A stretch of DNA of 64,000 bases from assembly GCA_025062375.1 (NCBI GenBank), contig JANXAG010000005.1, forward strand, positions 16,373 to 80,372, in the 5' to 3' direction. Positions 17,319 through 25,520 of this stretch are shown in pieces. The notes under the pieces are model-generated. The model did not search any database. It was not told the DNA's origin and saw only the letters and a list, made by a program, of their open reading frames with translations. This DNA is from Anaerolineae bacterium (GTDB lineage: Bacteria; Chloroflexota; Anaerolineae; SpSt-600). The position numbers and the translations under genes are program-made. Every line of letters begins with the position of its first letter. Position 1 is the stretch's first letter.

Positions 17319-18905
17319 ATGGAAGCAGATCTTGTCCTTTACAACGGCGTTGTCTACGATATGGTAAGCCCTTCACCGGGAAAGGCTATTGCCATAAGGG
17401 CTGGGAAAGTGCTCAGGATAGGATCAAACCAGGAAATCCTTTCCCTGCTGGGCCCCGAAGGTTTAGCTATCGATCTCAAAGGCGCCACTGCCATTCCAGG
17501 CCTCGTGGATGGGCACTTTCACCTCCTTGGCTATGCCATGCGCCTCATCAGCCTGGACCTTTCAGGACTTGATTCCAAGGAGAAAGTGCTGGAAAAAGTA
17601 GCAGCCAAAGCCTTCTCAACGCCCCCGGGCCAATGGATAACCGGTGGAGGCTGGGATAGGAACCTCTGGCCTGACCCATCTTTTCCAACCTGCAAAGACC
17701 TGGATCGGGTTTCCCCTCATAATCCTGTGGCCCTTTACAGCAAGGACGGCCATACCATCTGGCTCAATTCCCTCGCCCTCAGGGAACTTGGGATAACTCC
17801 TTCAACGCCAGATCCCCCGGGCGGGGTAATTGAGCGAGATCCTCATGGTCAGCCCACTGGGATCCTCAAGGAAAAAGCTGTGAAGATGGTGCGACAGGCT
17901 ATGGAAGCTCCCTCCTCCCCTCTCCTCCAGCAGGCAGTTGAGGAAGCTCTTGAGAGCCTGATCCGCAAAGGCCTGGTGGGACTCCACAATTGCGAAGATG
18001 AAAGAGCCTTGGCCCTGCTTCAGGAAATGAAGAATCAGGGCAAGCTCAAAATGCGCATCCTCCACCACATCCCGGCCGAAAACTTAGAAGCAGCTGTGAA
18101 GTTAGGGATAAAAAGCGGCTTCGGAGACGATTACCTCCGTATCGGAGGGGTCAAGATCTTCGCCGACGGCTCCCTCGGCTCTCGGACGGCCGCTATGCTT
18201 GAGCCCTATCTTGAAGAACCAGAAAATCTTGGCATCTTAATCCTGACCAGGGAAGAACTTGAGGCACTCGTTTTGAAAGCGGGAGAAGCCGGTCTTTCGG
18301 TGGCTATCCATGCCATAGGCGATAGAGCTAACCGGGTTGTTCTGGATGTGCTGGAGAAAGCCCCGCGCCTTCGCCACCGCATTGAACACGTCCAGCTCCT
18401 TGCCCCTGAAGATATGCCGCGCCTGGCAAAGCTGGGAATTGTTGCCTCCATGCAACCTATCCACGCCACTTCAGATATGGAGATGGCCGAGCGGTACTGG
18501 GGTAAGGAGCGGTGCCGCTGGGCCTATGCCTGGCGAAGCCTGCTTGAAGAGGGCACAATTCTGGCTTTCGGCTCCGATTGCCCCGTGGAACCTCCTGACC
18601 CATTACTGGGCATTCATGCAGCCGTAACCAGACGCCGTCTTGACGGCTCGCCAGGGCCTGAAGGATGGTTTCCGGAGCAGCGGTTAAAAGTTGAAGAAGC
18701 AGTGAGAGCCTATACCTGGGGCAATGCCTTCGCCGCCGGAGAGGAGAAAAAGCGCGGAACCCTCGCCCCTAACATGTTAGCCGACATCTCCATCCTCTCG
18801 GAAGATATATTCCGGATACCCCCTGAAAAAATCCCTGCGACCGAGGTGCTGGGGACCGTGATCGGAGGAGAGATCGCTTTCATCCACGCCTCCATATCGC
18901 CCTGA
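17319..18905 (+). CDS. YtcJ-like metal-dependent amidohydrolase
   Basis: This 528-residue protein belongs to the amidohydrolase superfamily, YtcJ-like (amidohydrolase_3) group. Seen are the N-terminal beta-sandwich start DLVLYNGVVYDM, metal-binding GLVDGHFHLLGY, GGGWDRNLWPDP, ARN-type substrate region DGHTIWLNSLAL, KIFADGSLGSRTAAM, the barrel His motif AIHAIGDRANR, RIEHVQ and the catalytic Asp segment FGSDCPVEPPDP. Members hydrolyse exocyclic amides or formamides. ATG 17319 follows GAGGAGAGGCC and is preferred to a TTG at 17304 inside the previous stop region. It is the last gene of the four-gene operon. Confidence 0.9.
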   Translation: MEADLVLYNGVVYDMVSPSPGKAIAIRAGKVLRIGSNQEILSLLGPEGLAIDLKGATAIPGLVDGHFHLLGYAMRLISLDLSGLDSKEKVLEKVAAKAFSTPPGQWITGGGWDRNLWPDPSFPTCKDLDRVSPHNPVALYSKDGHTIWLNSLALRELGITPSTPDPPGGVIERDPHGQPTGILKEKAVKMVRQAMEAPSSPLLQQAVEEALESLIRKGLVGLHNCEDERALALLQEMKNQGKLKMRILHHIPAENLEAAVKLGIKSGFGDDYLRIGGVKIFADGSLGSRTAAMLEPYLEEPENLGILILTREELEALVLKAGEAGLSVAIHAIGDRANRVVLDVLEKAPRLRHRIEHVQLLAPEDMPRLAKLGIVASMQPIHATSDMEMAERYWGKERCRWAYAWRSLLEEGTILAFGSDCPVEPPDPLLGIHAAVTRRRLDGSPGPEGWFPEQRLKVEEAVRAYTWGNAFAAGEEKKRGTLAPNMLADISILSEDIFRIPPEKIPATEVLGTVIGGEIAFIHASISP

Positions 18906-19080
18906 GTCTCAGGATAGAACCCTCCAGGCCCATGGGAACAAGGGAAAGGGTGCTGTTTCCGATGCTGAAGTCTCATTTCAAAAAGCGAATGCCCGGATGC
19001 AGGCGTCGGGGAGCTCACAATCACCTGCTCCTGGCCACGAGGGGGCCGAAGAGCGTAAGTCCAAAGGGCGGGAGCGTAGC
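18906..19080. other. Non-coding spacer
   Basis: This 175-bp stretch lies between the amidohydrolase stop and the promoter of the SAM-regulated operon. I see no convincing gene, tRNA or T-tracted terminator in it. A GC-rich portion near 19020-19080 could fold, but no recognisable RNA family is visible. Confidence 0.5.
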
Positions 19081-19109
19081 TTGACAAAAGGGGTTACCTG
19101 TGCTAATAT
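19081..19109 (+). promoter_or_regulatory. Strong sigma-70-type promoter of the SAM-riboswitch operon
   Basis: A perfect TTGACA -35 (19081-19086) and TAATAT -10 (19104-19109) are separated by 17 bp, with TG one base before the -10 (extended -10). Transcription would start near 19116, about 43 nt before the riboswitch aptamer. Confidence 0.88.
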
Positions 19110-19158
19110 TCCCCCGAAATTTGGGCTAAATTCCTTTAAAACTGAAAAGATCCGGGCG

Positions 19159-19279
19159 CTCTTATCAAGAGGGGTGGAGGGACCGGCCCTGTGAAGCCCC
19201 GGCAACCAGAACCGGTAAAAGCCGGTTCCAGGTGCCAATTCCGGCAGTATGCCCTCCAGGCATTACTGGGAGATAAGAG
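19159..19279 (+). promoter_or_regulatory. SAM-I (S-box) riboswitch aptamer
   Basis: The RNA shows the S-box layout. P1 is CTCTTATC (19159-19166) paired with GATAAGAG (19272-19279), 8 bp without mismatch. Between them are the conserved AAGAGGGGTGGAGGGA kink-turn region, the CCGGCAACC segment, GGTGCCAATTCC, and a P4-like stem CTCCAG/CTGGGAG around 19254-19272. S-box RNAs bind S-adenosylmethionine and stop expression of methionine and SAM genes when SAM is high. The downstream genes (mtnA, MetE-like core, SAM synthetase) fit. An open frame for mtnA runs back into this RNA, but it is not coding here. Confidence 0.96.
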
Positions 19280-19307
19280 TGGAATCCGGCAGGATTTCCC
19301 TCCCAGT
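19265..19307 (+). promoter_or_regulatory. Riboswitch antiterminator helix
   Basis: ACTGGGAG (19265-19272) is exactly complementary to CTCCCAGT (19300-19307). The left arm includes the 3' edge of P4 and the first base of the P1 3' strand; the right arm includes most of the left arm and loop of the terminator. Without SAM this helix can form and prevent termination; SAM-stabilised P1/P4 would release the terminator. Confidence 0.8.
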
Positions 19308-19319
19308 GGAGGGAATTTT
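19296..19319 (+). terminator. SAM-controlled intrinsic terminator
   Basis: TTCCCTCC (19296-19303) pairs with GGAGGGAA (19308-19315) across a four-base loop, and is followed by TTTTG. It is a rho-independent terminator placed between the aptamer and the mtnA start, consistent with a transcriptional OFF switch. Confidence 0.9.
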
Positions 19320-19367
19320 GTTCCTTTGGGCGCCCAAAAACAGGGTGCCTTTAATTTTTATCCATGG

Positions 19368-20414
19368 GTGGAGGGGAAATTGCGCACCATTGAATGGCAC
19401 GAAGGCACTGTCAAACTGATAGACCAGAGGCAATTGCCTCACCGCCTGGTGGTGGAAGAATGCCAAGACCACCATCAGCTCGCCGTGGCGATAAAAGAAA
19501 TGCACATCCGCGGAGCACCCGCCATAGGAGTGGCTGCCGCTTTCGGCCTGGCCTTGGTGGCCTTTCACTCCAACGCTTCTTCCTCCGAAGAACTTCTCCA
19601 GGAGCTGGAAGAAGCCGCCGTCGTCCTACGCAACACCCGCCCAACTGCAGTTAATCTGTTTTGGGCACTGGAAAGGGTGATGGCAAAAGCTCGCTCCCAC
19701 CAGGGAGATGTGCCCTCCCTAAAAAACGCTGTGATCGCGGAAGCCCTGCTCATTGCCGAAGAGGACGTAGAAACTAACAAGAAAATGGGGGCATATGGAG
19801 CTACATTGATAAAAGACGGTTACAATATCCTCACTCACTGCAACACCGGAGCTCTGGCTACGGTGGATTACGGCACCGCCCTCGGAGTCATAAGAACTGC
19901 TTGGGAGCAAGGGAAACGCCTCCACGTCTGGGTAGACGAAACCCGCCCGCGCCTTCAAGGAGCTCGCCTCACAGCCTGGGAGCTCCAGCAACTTGGCATA
20001 CCAGCCACCCTGATAGCCGACAATGTCGCTGGCCTGCTCATGAGACAGGGGAAGGTGGACATCGTCCTGGTGGGAGCAGACCGTATCGCCGCCAATGGCG
20101 ATTTGGCTAACAAAATCGGAACCTACAACCTGGCAGTTTTGGCCCACTATCACGGGATCCCCTTCTACTCCGTGGCTCCCACCTCCACCATTGACCTTTC
20201 CATCCCTTCCGGAGAGCACATTCCCATTGAAGAAAGGGACTCAACGGAAGTCACCCACATAGAAAGCATCCCGGTAGCCCCGAAGGGCTTCCCGGTCTAC
20301 AACCCAGCCTTCGATGTAACCCCTCATCGTTTCATCACGGGGATTGTAACAGAAAAGGGAATTGTCTATCCCCCCTTTGATTTAAACCTGCGCCGCATTA
20401 TGGAGGAAAGCTGA
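19368..20414 (+). CDS. mtnA: Methylthioribose-1-phosphate isomerase
   Basis: MtnA converts 5-methylthioribose-1-phosphate to methylthioribulose-1-phosphate in the methionine salvage pathway. About 348 residues follow from GTG 19368. Family motifs include [56 protein letters not shown] with the catalytic Cys, [16 protein letters not shown], and [22 protein letters not shown] with the catalytic Asp. The frame is open upstream to 19191, but that part is riboswitch and terminator. GTG 19368 or TTG 19380 (preceded by GGAGGGG at a good distance) are the realistic starts. It is the first gene of the S-box operon. Confidence 0.94.
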   Translation: MEGKLRTIEWHEGTVKLIDQRQLPHRLVVEECQDHHQLAVAIKEMHIRGAPAIGVAAAFGLALVAFHSNASSSEELLQELEEAAVVLRNTRPTAVNLFWALERVMAKARSHQGDVPSLKNAVIAEALLIAEEDVETNKKMGAYGATLIKDGYNILTHCNTGALATVDYGTALGVIRTAWEQGKRLHVWVDETRPRLQGARLTAWELQQLGIPATLIADNVAGLLMRQGKVDIVLVGADRIAANGDLANKIGTYNLAVLAHYHGIPFYSVAPTSTIDLSIPSGEHIPIEERDSTEVTHIESIPVAPKGFPVYNPAFDVTPHRFITGIVTEKGIVYPPFDLNLRRIMEES

Positions 20415-21308
20415 ATGGCTTTAAAAAAAGTGGGGAAAAGCACCTGGCTTCTTTCCGGTGGCTCCAACGTAGGCTTCGCAGTTGTGGAAGGGAAAGCCAT
20501 TGTGGTAGATAGCGGCCTGGACAGAGACTCCGCCAGGCAGGTGGCAAGAGCGCTGGAAGGACTTGGAGCTAAAGCCTGTGCCCTCATCATAACCCACGCT
20601 CACGCTGACCATTTCGGAGGCGCAGCAGCTTTGAAGGAAAGGTTTGGAGTTAAAGTCTTTGCTCCTGAATTTGAAACAGCCGTAGTGGAAAACCCGATCC
20701 TTGAGCCCCTCTGGCTTTTCGGTGGGGCGTGGCCAGTAAAAGCTCTGCAGGGGAAATTCACCCTTGCCAGACCATGCCGGGTGGATGAACTTATAAACGA
20801 AAAAACTGTGAAACTGGAAGAACTTGAAATCAAAATCCAGCCCCTTCCTGGTCATTCCCCGGGGCAGATAGGCCTGATCTTTGAAGACACTTTTTTCTGC
20901 GCTGATTCCTTTTTTCCCCTGGAAACCCTGGCCAAACACGGCATCCCTTACTGTACCGATATGGATTCAGCCATCGCCACCCTTAAGAAATTTGAAGAAA
21001 GTTTCTGGTCCTGCGAATACTTCATCCCGGGCCACGGGGAGGCTCTTCAGAACCCGGCGCCTCTGGCCGAAGCCAACCGCAGGCGCCTTGAAGAAATAAG
21101 GGGAAAAGTGATGGACCTCCTCCGCTCCCCCAGCGACGAAACGGCTCTCATGCGAGGGGTAGCTCAAGCCCTGAACTTCGCTTACCGTGACCTTACCCAT
21201 TACTACCTCTGCCGAACCACTATATACGCTGCTCTTACCTCTCTGGAGAAAGAAGGGGTGGTAGAGGCTTTTGTGGAAGGAAACAACCTTCTATGGCGAA
21301 GGGTTTAA
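20415..21308 (+). CDS. Metallo-beta-lactamase-fold hydrolase
   Basis: This 297-residue protein has the MBL metal motif THAHADHFGG, a later Gly-His segment (LPGHSPGQIGLIF), the bridging Asp in FFCADSFFPLE and the C-terminal FIPGHGEAL, so both metal sites look intact. The region after about residue 220 is helical and resembles the winged-helix-like tail seen in some MBL proteins (AYRDLTHYYLCRTTIYAALTSLEKEGVVEAF). It starts directly after mtnA (TGA-ATG) and is followed after 12 bp by the MetE-like gene, so it should be under SAM control. A role in thioester or sulfur metabolite hydrolysis is possible but is inference only. Confidence 0.85.
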   Translation: MALKKVGKSTWLLSGGSNVGFAVVEGKAIVVDSGLDRDSARQVARALEGLGAKACALIITHAHADHFGGAAALKERFGVKVFAPEFETAVVENPILEPLWLFGGAWPVKALQGKFTLARPCRVDELINEKTVKLEELEIKIQPLPGHSPGQIGLIFEDTFFCADSFFPLETLAKHGIPYCTDMDSAIATLKKFEESFWSCEYFIPGHGEALQNPAPLAEANRRRLEEIRGKVMDLLRSPSDETALMRGVAQALNFAYRDLTHYYLCRTTIYAALTSLEKEGVVEAFVEGNNLLWRRV

Positions 21309-21320
21309 TGGGAGGCCTTT

Positions 21321-22367
21321 ATGGATAGAAGAAAACTCTTATGGCAACTCACAACGGTAGGTAGCCTGCCCCATACCAGTGCCGGGGAAGCCTGGGCCAT
21401 CATCCTGGAAAAAGTCCCTGTAGTCCCCAACTGGCCTCAACTGCCCCGCCGCAGCTTTTTGGAAAACATGTACGTCCAGTTCTCGGAAAAATTCCCGGGC
21501 TTGGTCCTGGACCTGGAAAACAGGCGAATTTATGTTGACAAAACCCGGGACCTGGAGCCTGAGCTGGAAGCCCTGTATATTGCCTACCTTGAGAACAAAC
21601 TGGAACACGGCGCCATAAGTCCCGATTACGCTCAGGGCCTGGCCACTGCTCACCAGTACCTTTCGGGCCATCCGGTAGTAGCGGTAAAGGGTCAGGTTAC
21701 AGGCCCTGTGAGCTGGGGGCTAAGCGTAGTGGATCAGGAGCGGCGTCCGATCCTTTACGACGAAGTCCTTGCAGAGGCGGTGGCCAAGCACCTGCGCTTG
21801 AAAGCTGCCTGGCAGGAGAAGGAGCTCAGGAAAATTTCCTCCAGCACCATAATCTTTGTGGATGAGCCTTACATGGCTGCCTTCGGTTCGGCCTTTGTCC
21901 CCCTGAGCCGCGAACAAGTTATATCCCTGGTGGAAGAAGTCCTTTCGGGGATAAAGGGCCTCAAAGGTGTTCACTGCTGCGCCAATACCGATTGGTCCAT
22001 CCTTCTGGAGACCTCTATTGATATCCTCAACTTTGACGCCTACGGGTACGCAGAAAACCTGGCCCTCTATCCGGAAGAGGTAAAGCGGTTCCTGGAACGA
22101 GGGGGGATAATCGCCTGGGGGATTGTCCCCGCTGGCGAGGAAATAAACCGCGAAACTCCCGAGAGCCTGGTGGCCAAGCTGGAGCAAGCGATGTCCCTCT
22201 TGATAAAGAAAGGCATCCCCCAGGAGATGCTCATCAACGCCTCCATGATAACCCCTTCCTGCGGGACGGGCTCCTTGAGCCTTGAAACTGCCGGGAAAGT
22301 CATCGGGATGGCTGCGGAGGTGGCCAGGAGGCTTCAGGATAAATACCTTAAGGAGGTGCAAAAATGA
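21321..22367 (+). CDS. Short MetE-like methionine synthase core protein
   Basis: This 348-residue protein has the UROD/MetE-like TIM-barrel fold. It corresponds to only the C-terminal catalytic half of cobalamin-independent methionine synthase. Seen are TTVGSLPHTSAGEAW at the start, QVTGPVSWG, IIFVDEPYMAAFGS, GVHCCANTDW with His218 and Cys220 as zinc ligands, FDAYGYAENL, and ITPSCGTGSLS with Cys314 as the last zinc ligand. The folate-binding N-terminal half of MetE is absent. Related 'core MetE' enzymes in Dehalococcoides and archaea take the methyl group from a corrinoid protein rather than methyl-folate. Overlap with the SAM synthetase start (ATGA) and the S-box upstream support a methionine synthase role. 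A general UROD-like methyltransferase is the alternative. Confidence 0.8.
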   Translation: MDRRKLLWQLTTVGSLPHTSAGEAWAIILEKVPVVPNWPQLPRRSFLENMYVQFSEKFPGLVLDLENRRIYVDKTRDLEPELEALYIAYLENKLEHGAISPDYAQGLATAHQYLSGHPVVAVKGQVTGPVSWGLSVVDQERRPILYDEVLAEAVAKHLRLKAAWQEKELRKISSSTIIFVDEPYMAAFGSAFVPLSREQVISLVEEVLSGIKGLKGVHCCANTDWSILLETSIDILNFDAYGYAENLALYPEEVKRFLERGGIIAWGIVPAGEEINRETPESLVAKLEQAMSLLIKKGIPQEMLINASMITPSCGTGSLSLETAGKVIGMAAEVARRLQDKYLKEVQK

Positions 22368-23569
22368 GAAATATCCTGATAGAAGCCCTTAAATCAGTCC
22401 CAGTGGAAGAGCAACAGGTGGAACTCGTGGAACGCAAAGGAACAGGACATCCCGATTCCATCTGCGATGCCATAATGGAGGAAGTTTCAGTAGCATTGTG
22501 TAAAGCCTACACTGAAACCTTCGGGAAAATCCTTCACCACAACATAGATAAGGGCTTTCTGGTGGCCGGAATCACCGAGCCCAAGCTCGGCGGAGGCAGG
22601 GTAATAGAGCCAATGAAGCTCATCTTCGGTGATAGGGCCATCTACGAATTTCAGGGGAAGAAAGTCCCTGTGGGGGAAATAGCCATTGAGACGGCCAAAA
22701 ATTGGATCCGCAGGAACCTGCGCTTTGTGGATCCTGAAAAGCATGTAGTTTACCAGAATGAAATAAAGCCCGGCTCTCCAGAACTGGTGGACATCTTTGC
22801 CCGGGAAGTGATTGGCGCCAACGATACCTCTGCTGCCGTTGGTTATGCTCCCCTGACCCAGACCGAACGCATTGTTTACGAAGTGGAGCGGTTCCTTAAC
22901 TCCCCTGAATTCAAAGCCCGCTTCCCTGAATCCGGAGAGGACATAAAAGTTATGGGCTACCGTTACAACCGCCATCTCACCCTGACTATCGCCATGGCTT
23001 TCGTAGACCGCTTCGTGGAAAGCGAAGCCCAGTATTTTGCCCGCAAGGAAGAGATAAGGGAAGCTGTAAAGGCCTTTGTAGAAAGCAGAAACCTCAATTT
23101 TGACCACATCATCATTGACCTCAACACCCTTGATGTCCCGGGGCGAGGCGAAGCCGGAATGTATCTGACAGTCCTGGGCACCAGCGCAGAAGGAGGCGAT
23201 TGCGGCCAGGTAGGGCGCGGAAACAAAGTGAACGGAGTCATCGCCCTGAACCGGCCCATGAGCACTGAAGCTGCTGCTGGTAAAAACCCCGTAAGCCATG
23301 TGGGCAAAATCTACAATCTCCTAACCCACCGCATTGCCGACCAGCTTTACCATCGAGTAGAGGGGATAAGAGAGGTGTATGTATGGCTTTGTTCACAGAT
23401 AGGGCGGCCCATAGATCAGCCTCTTATCGCCTCAGCCCAGCTTATCCTCAAGCCTGGAGTAGAGCTTGAGGCCATAAGAGGAGAAGTTGTTGCTATAATA
23501 GAGGAGGAACTGGCTAACATCTATAACTTTACGGCTGCCCTTTCCCGGGGAGAGTATCCAGTCTGGTAA
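22364..23569 (+). CDS. mat: Archaeal-type S-adenosylmethionine synthetase
   Basis: This enzyme makes SAM from methionine and ATP. The 401-residue protein is not the bacterial MetK family but the archaeal MAT family. Marks are ERKGTGHPDSICDAI (residues 23-37), LHHNIDKGFLVAG, GANDTSAAVGYAPLTQTERIV, GEDIKVMGYR, LTVLGTSAEGGDCGQVGRGNKVNG and RPMSTEAAAGKNPVSHVGKIYN, matching the methanogen proteins closely in order and spacing. It overlaps the MetE-like gene by ATGA. Product SAM would feed back on the riboswitch at the head of the operon. The family occurs in a minority of bacteria, so ancient transfer from archaea is plausible. Confidence 0.94.
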   Translation: MRNILIEALKSVPVEEQQVELVERKGTGHPDSICDAIMEEVSVALCKAYTETFGKILHHNIDKGFLVAGITEPKLGGGRVIEPMKLIFGDRAIYEFQGKKVPVGEIAIETAKNWIRRNLRFVDPEKHVVYQNEIKPGSPELVDIFAREVIGANDTSAAVGYAPLTQTERIVYEVERFLNSPEFKARFPESGEDIKVMGYRYNRHLTLTIAMAFVDRFVESEAQYFARKEEIREAVKAFVESRNLNFDHIIIDLNTLDVPGRGEAGMYLTVLGTSAEGGDCGQVGRGNKVNGVIALNRPMSTEAAAGKNPVSHVGKIYNLLTHRIADQLYHRVEGIREVYVWLCSQIGRPIDQPLIASAQLILKPGVELEAIRGEVVAIIEEELANIYNFTAALSRGEYPVW

Positions 23570-23596
23570 AAGAAGGGGTAAAGGATTGAAGGCAAG

Positions 23597-24628
23597 ATGC
23601 TGATCCTGGGGATTGAAACTTCTTGCGACGAAACTTCGGCTGCGGTGGTGAGAGATGGCCGCTTCATCCTCTCCAACGTGGTGGCCTCCCAGATTGAAAT
23701 CCACCGCCGCTACGGTGGAGTCTTCCCTGAAATAGCCTCCCGCCAGCACATCCTCTCCATAGTCCCGGTGATAGAAGAAGCCCTCAAGAAAGCTCAGGTT
23801 ACATGGGAAGACCTCAACGGCGTAGCGGTCACTTACGGGCCAGGACTGGCAGGTTCTCTCCTTGTGGGAGTGAACGTGGCCAAGGCCATTGCGTGGGCCA
23901 GGGGCCTTCCCCTCATCGGAATAAACCACATTGAGGCTCACATTTATGCCAACTGGCTCACAGATGAACCGCCTTCTGAATTTCCACTGCTGTGCCTGGT
24001 AGTTTCGGGAGGCCACACCTCCCTTTTCATCATGAAAGACCATGGAGAATATCAAGAGCTGGGCCACACCCTGGACGATGCGGCTGGAGAAGCTTTTGAT
24101 AAAATAGCCAGACTGCTGGGCCTTGGCTTTCCTGGAGGCCCAGCGATAGAGCGGGAAGCAAAGCGTGGGAACCCCGAGGCCTTCAAGTTCCCGAGAGCCT
24201 GGCTTAAAGGGACATACAATTTCAGCTTCAGCGGCCTCAAAACCGCCGTCCTGAGAGAAATCCAGCGCTACGGAGAAGACATATCTCTAAAGCCGGAGGT
24301 TAAAATTCCAGCTCACATACCTGTTGCAGACCTCGCAGCCTCTTTCCAGGAAGCAGTGGTGGAAGTTCTGGTGGAAAAAACACGCCAGGCGGCTATGAAC
24401 TACAAAGTCAAAGAAGTCCTTCTGGCAGGAGGGGTGGCAGCCAACTCTCTTCTGCGGGAAAAGATGAAAGCCTTAGTCCCCGTCCCGGTCCGCTGGCCAC
24501 CTCCGGAGCTCTGCACCGACAACGCCGCTATGGTGGCTGCGGCAGGTTACTTTAACCTTATAAAAGGGCTGAGAAGCAGTTGGGACCTTGATGTGATCCC
24601 AAACCTGAGGCTCGGAACGAGGAGGTAG
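23597..24628 (+). CDS. tsaD: tRNA threonylcarbamoyladenosine transferase subunit TsaD
   Basis: TsaD (Kae1/YgjD) transfers the threonylcarbamoyl group to A37 of ANN-decoding tRNAs together with TsaB and TsaE. The 343-residue protein begins [16 protein letters not shown], and has the metal site His111-x3-His115 in [42 protein letters not shown] and [15 protein letters not shown] near the C-terminus with the conserved [12 protein letters not shown]. All catalytic marks are intact. It is 27 bp behind the SAM synthetase and probably cotranscribed. Confidence 0.96.
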   Translation: MLILGIETSCDETSAAVVRDGRFILSNVVASQIEIHRRYGGVFPEIASRQHILSIVPVIEEALKKAQVTWEDLNGVAVTYGPGLAGSLLVGVNVAKAIAWARGLPLIGINHIEAHIYANWLTDEPPSEFPLLCLVVSGGHTSLFIMKDHGEYQELGHTLDDAAGEAFDKIARLLGLGFPGGPAIEREAKRGNPEAFKFPRAWLKGTYNFSFSGLKTAVLREIQRYGEDISLKPEVKIPAHIPVADLAASFQEAVVEVLVEKTRQAAMNYKVKEVLLAGGVAANSLLREKMKALVPVPVRWPPPELCTDNAAMVAAAGYFNLIKGLRSSWDLDVIPNLRLGTRR

Positions 24629-24631
24629 CCA

Positions 24632-25489
24632 ATGATAAAAGAGTACCTTTTTCCCCGCAGTGTAGAAGAAGCCCTGGAGCTTCTGGAGCGCTACGGCGGA
24701 GAAGCACGCATAATCGCCGGGGGGACAGACCTGGTCCTCCAGCTCAAAAGGGGCGAAGTAAGCGCTGGAGTTCTTGTGGATATAACCCGTATCCCCGAAA
24801 TCAGAGGCATAAGGGAAGAAGACGGTTACATCTGGATTGGTGCAACAACCACTCACCAGGAAGTGGCGGAATCTCCCCTTATCCAGGCCAGGGCCAGCCT
24901 CTTAGCCAGGGCTTGCCGGAGCATTGGTTCCCTTCAGATCCGAAATGTGGGGACCATCGGAGGCAACCTCGTTAACGCTATGCCCGCAGCCGATTCCGTC
25001 ATAGCCCTTTTGGCCTTGGACGCAGAGGTGGAAATAGCCTCTAAGGACGGCACCCGCTGGGTACCAATAACCGAATTCCACAGAAACGTAGGGGAATGCT
25101 GTATAAATCCGTGCATTGAGCTGGTCAAAGGGGTGCGATTTCGCCCGCTGGGAGAAAATGAAGGCTCGTCTTTCCAGAGGCTTGCCCGCCGTCGTGCTCT
25201 GATACTTCCAATCCTTAACGTCGGAGTGGTAGCGGGCTGGGACGAAGGCCGATTTTCCAGAGTTGCCATCGCCATAGGGCCTGTGGCCCCGGTTCCCTTC
25301 AGAGCCCGGAAAGCTGAAGAGTTCCTCAAAGGTTCTCCAATATCGCTGGAAAATATAGAAGAAGCCGCTCGCCTGGCCCAGGAAGAGGCTCAACCCCGTT
25401 CCAGCCTCCTGCGAGGCTCAGCTGAATACCGCAAAGACATGGTTAAAGTTCTTGTGCGCCGCGCCCTCGTGGAAGCCGTCCACCTTTAG
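24632..25489 (+). CDS. FAD-binding subunit of a molybdenum hydroxylase-type enzyme (CoxM-like)
   Basis: This 285-residue protein matches the medium, FAD-binding subunit of the xanthine dehydrogenase/CO dehydrogenase family. Both FAD motifs are present: ARIIAGGTDLVLQLK (near residues 26-40) and QIRNVGTIGGNLVNA (near 103-117), followed by the C-terminal CO_deh_flav_C-like domain. No large molybdopterin subunit or small 2Fe-2S subunit is adjacent: the next gene is convergent and the gene before is tsaD. It is therefore an orphan. It may serve distant partners, or act as a stand-alone flavoprotein. Confidence 0.88.
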   Translation: MIKEYLFPRSVEEALELLERYGGEARIIAGGTDLVLQLKRGEVSAGVLVDITRIPEIRGIREEDGYIWIGATTTHQEVAESPLIQARASLLARACRSIGSLQIRNVGTIGGNLVNAMPAADSVIALLALDAEVEIASKDGTRWVPITEFHRNVGECCINPCIELVKGVRFRPLGENEGSSFQRLARRRALILPILNVGVVAGWDEGRFSRVAIAIGPVAPVPFRARKAEEFLKGSPISLENIEEAARLAQEEAQPRSSLLRGSAEYRKDMVKVLVRRALVEAVHL

Positions 25490-25520
25490 GAAACACTACC
25501 CCTGTAACTTTTTCACCCTT

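Noticed and set aside
19191..19367. N-terminal extension of the mtnA frame
   Set aside because: The segment is SAM riboswitch and terminator; the MtnA family N-terminus starts at about 19368-19380.
22487..23299. 270-codon open frame on the minus strand
   Set aside because: It is antisense to the archaeal-type SAM synthetase, which is conserved along the whole length.
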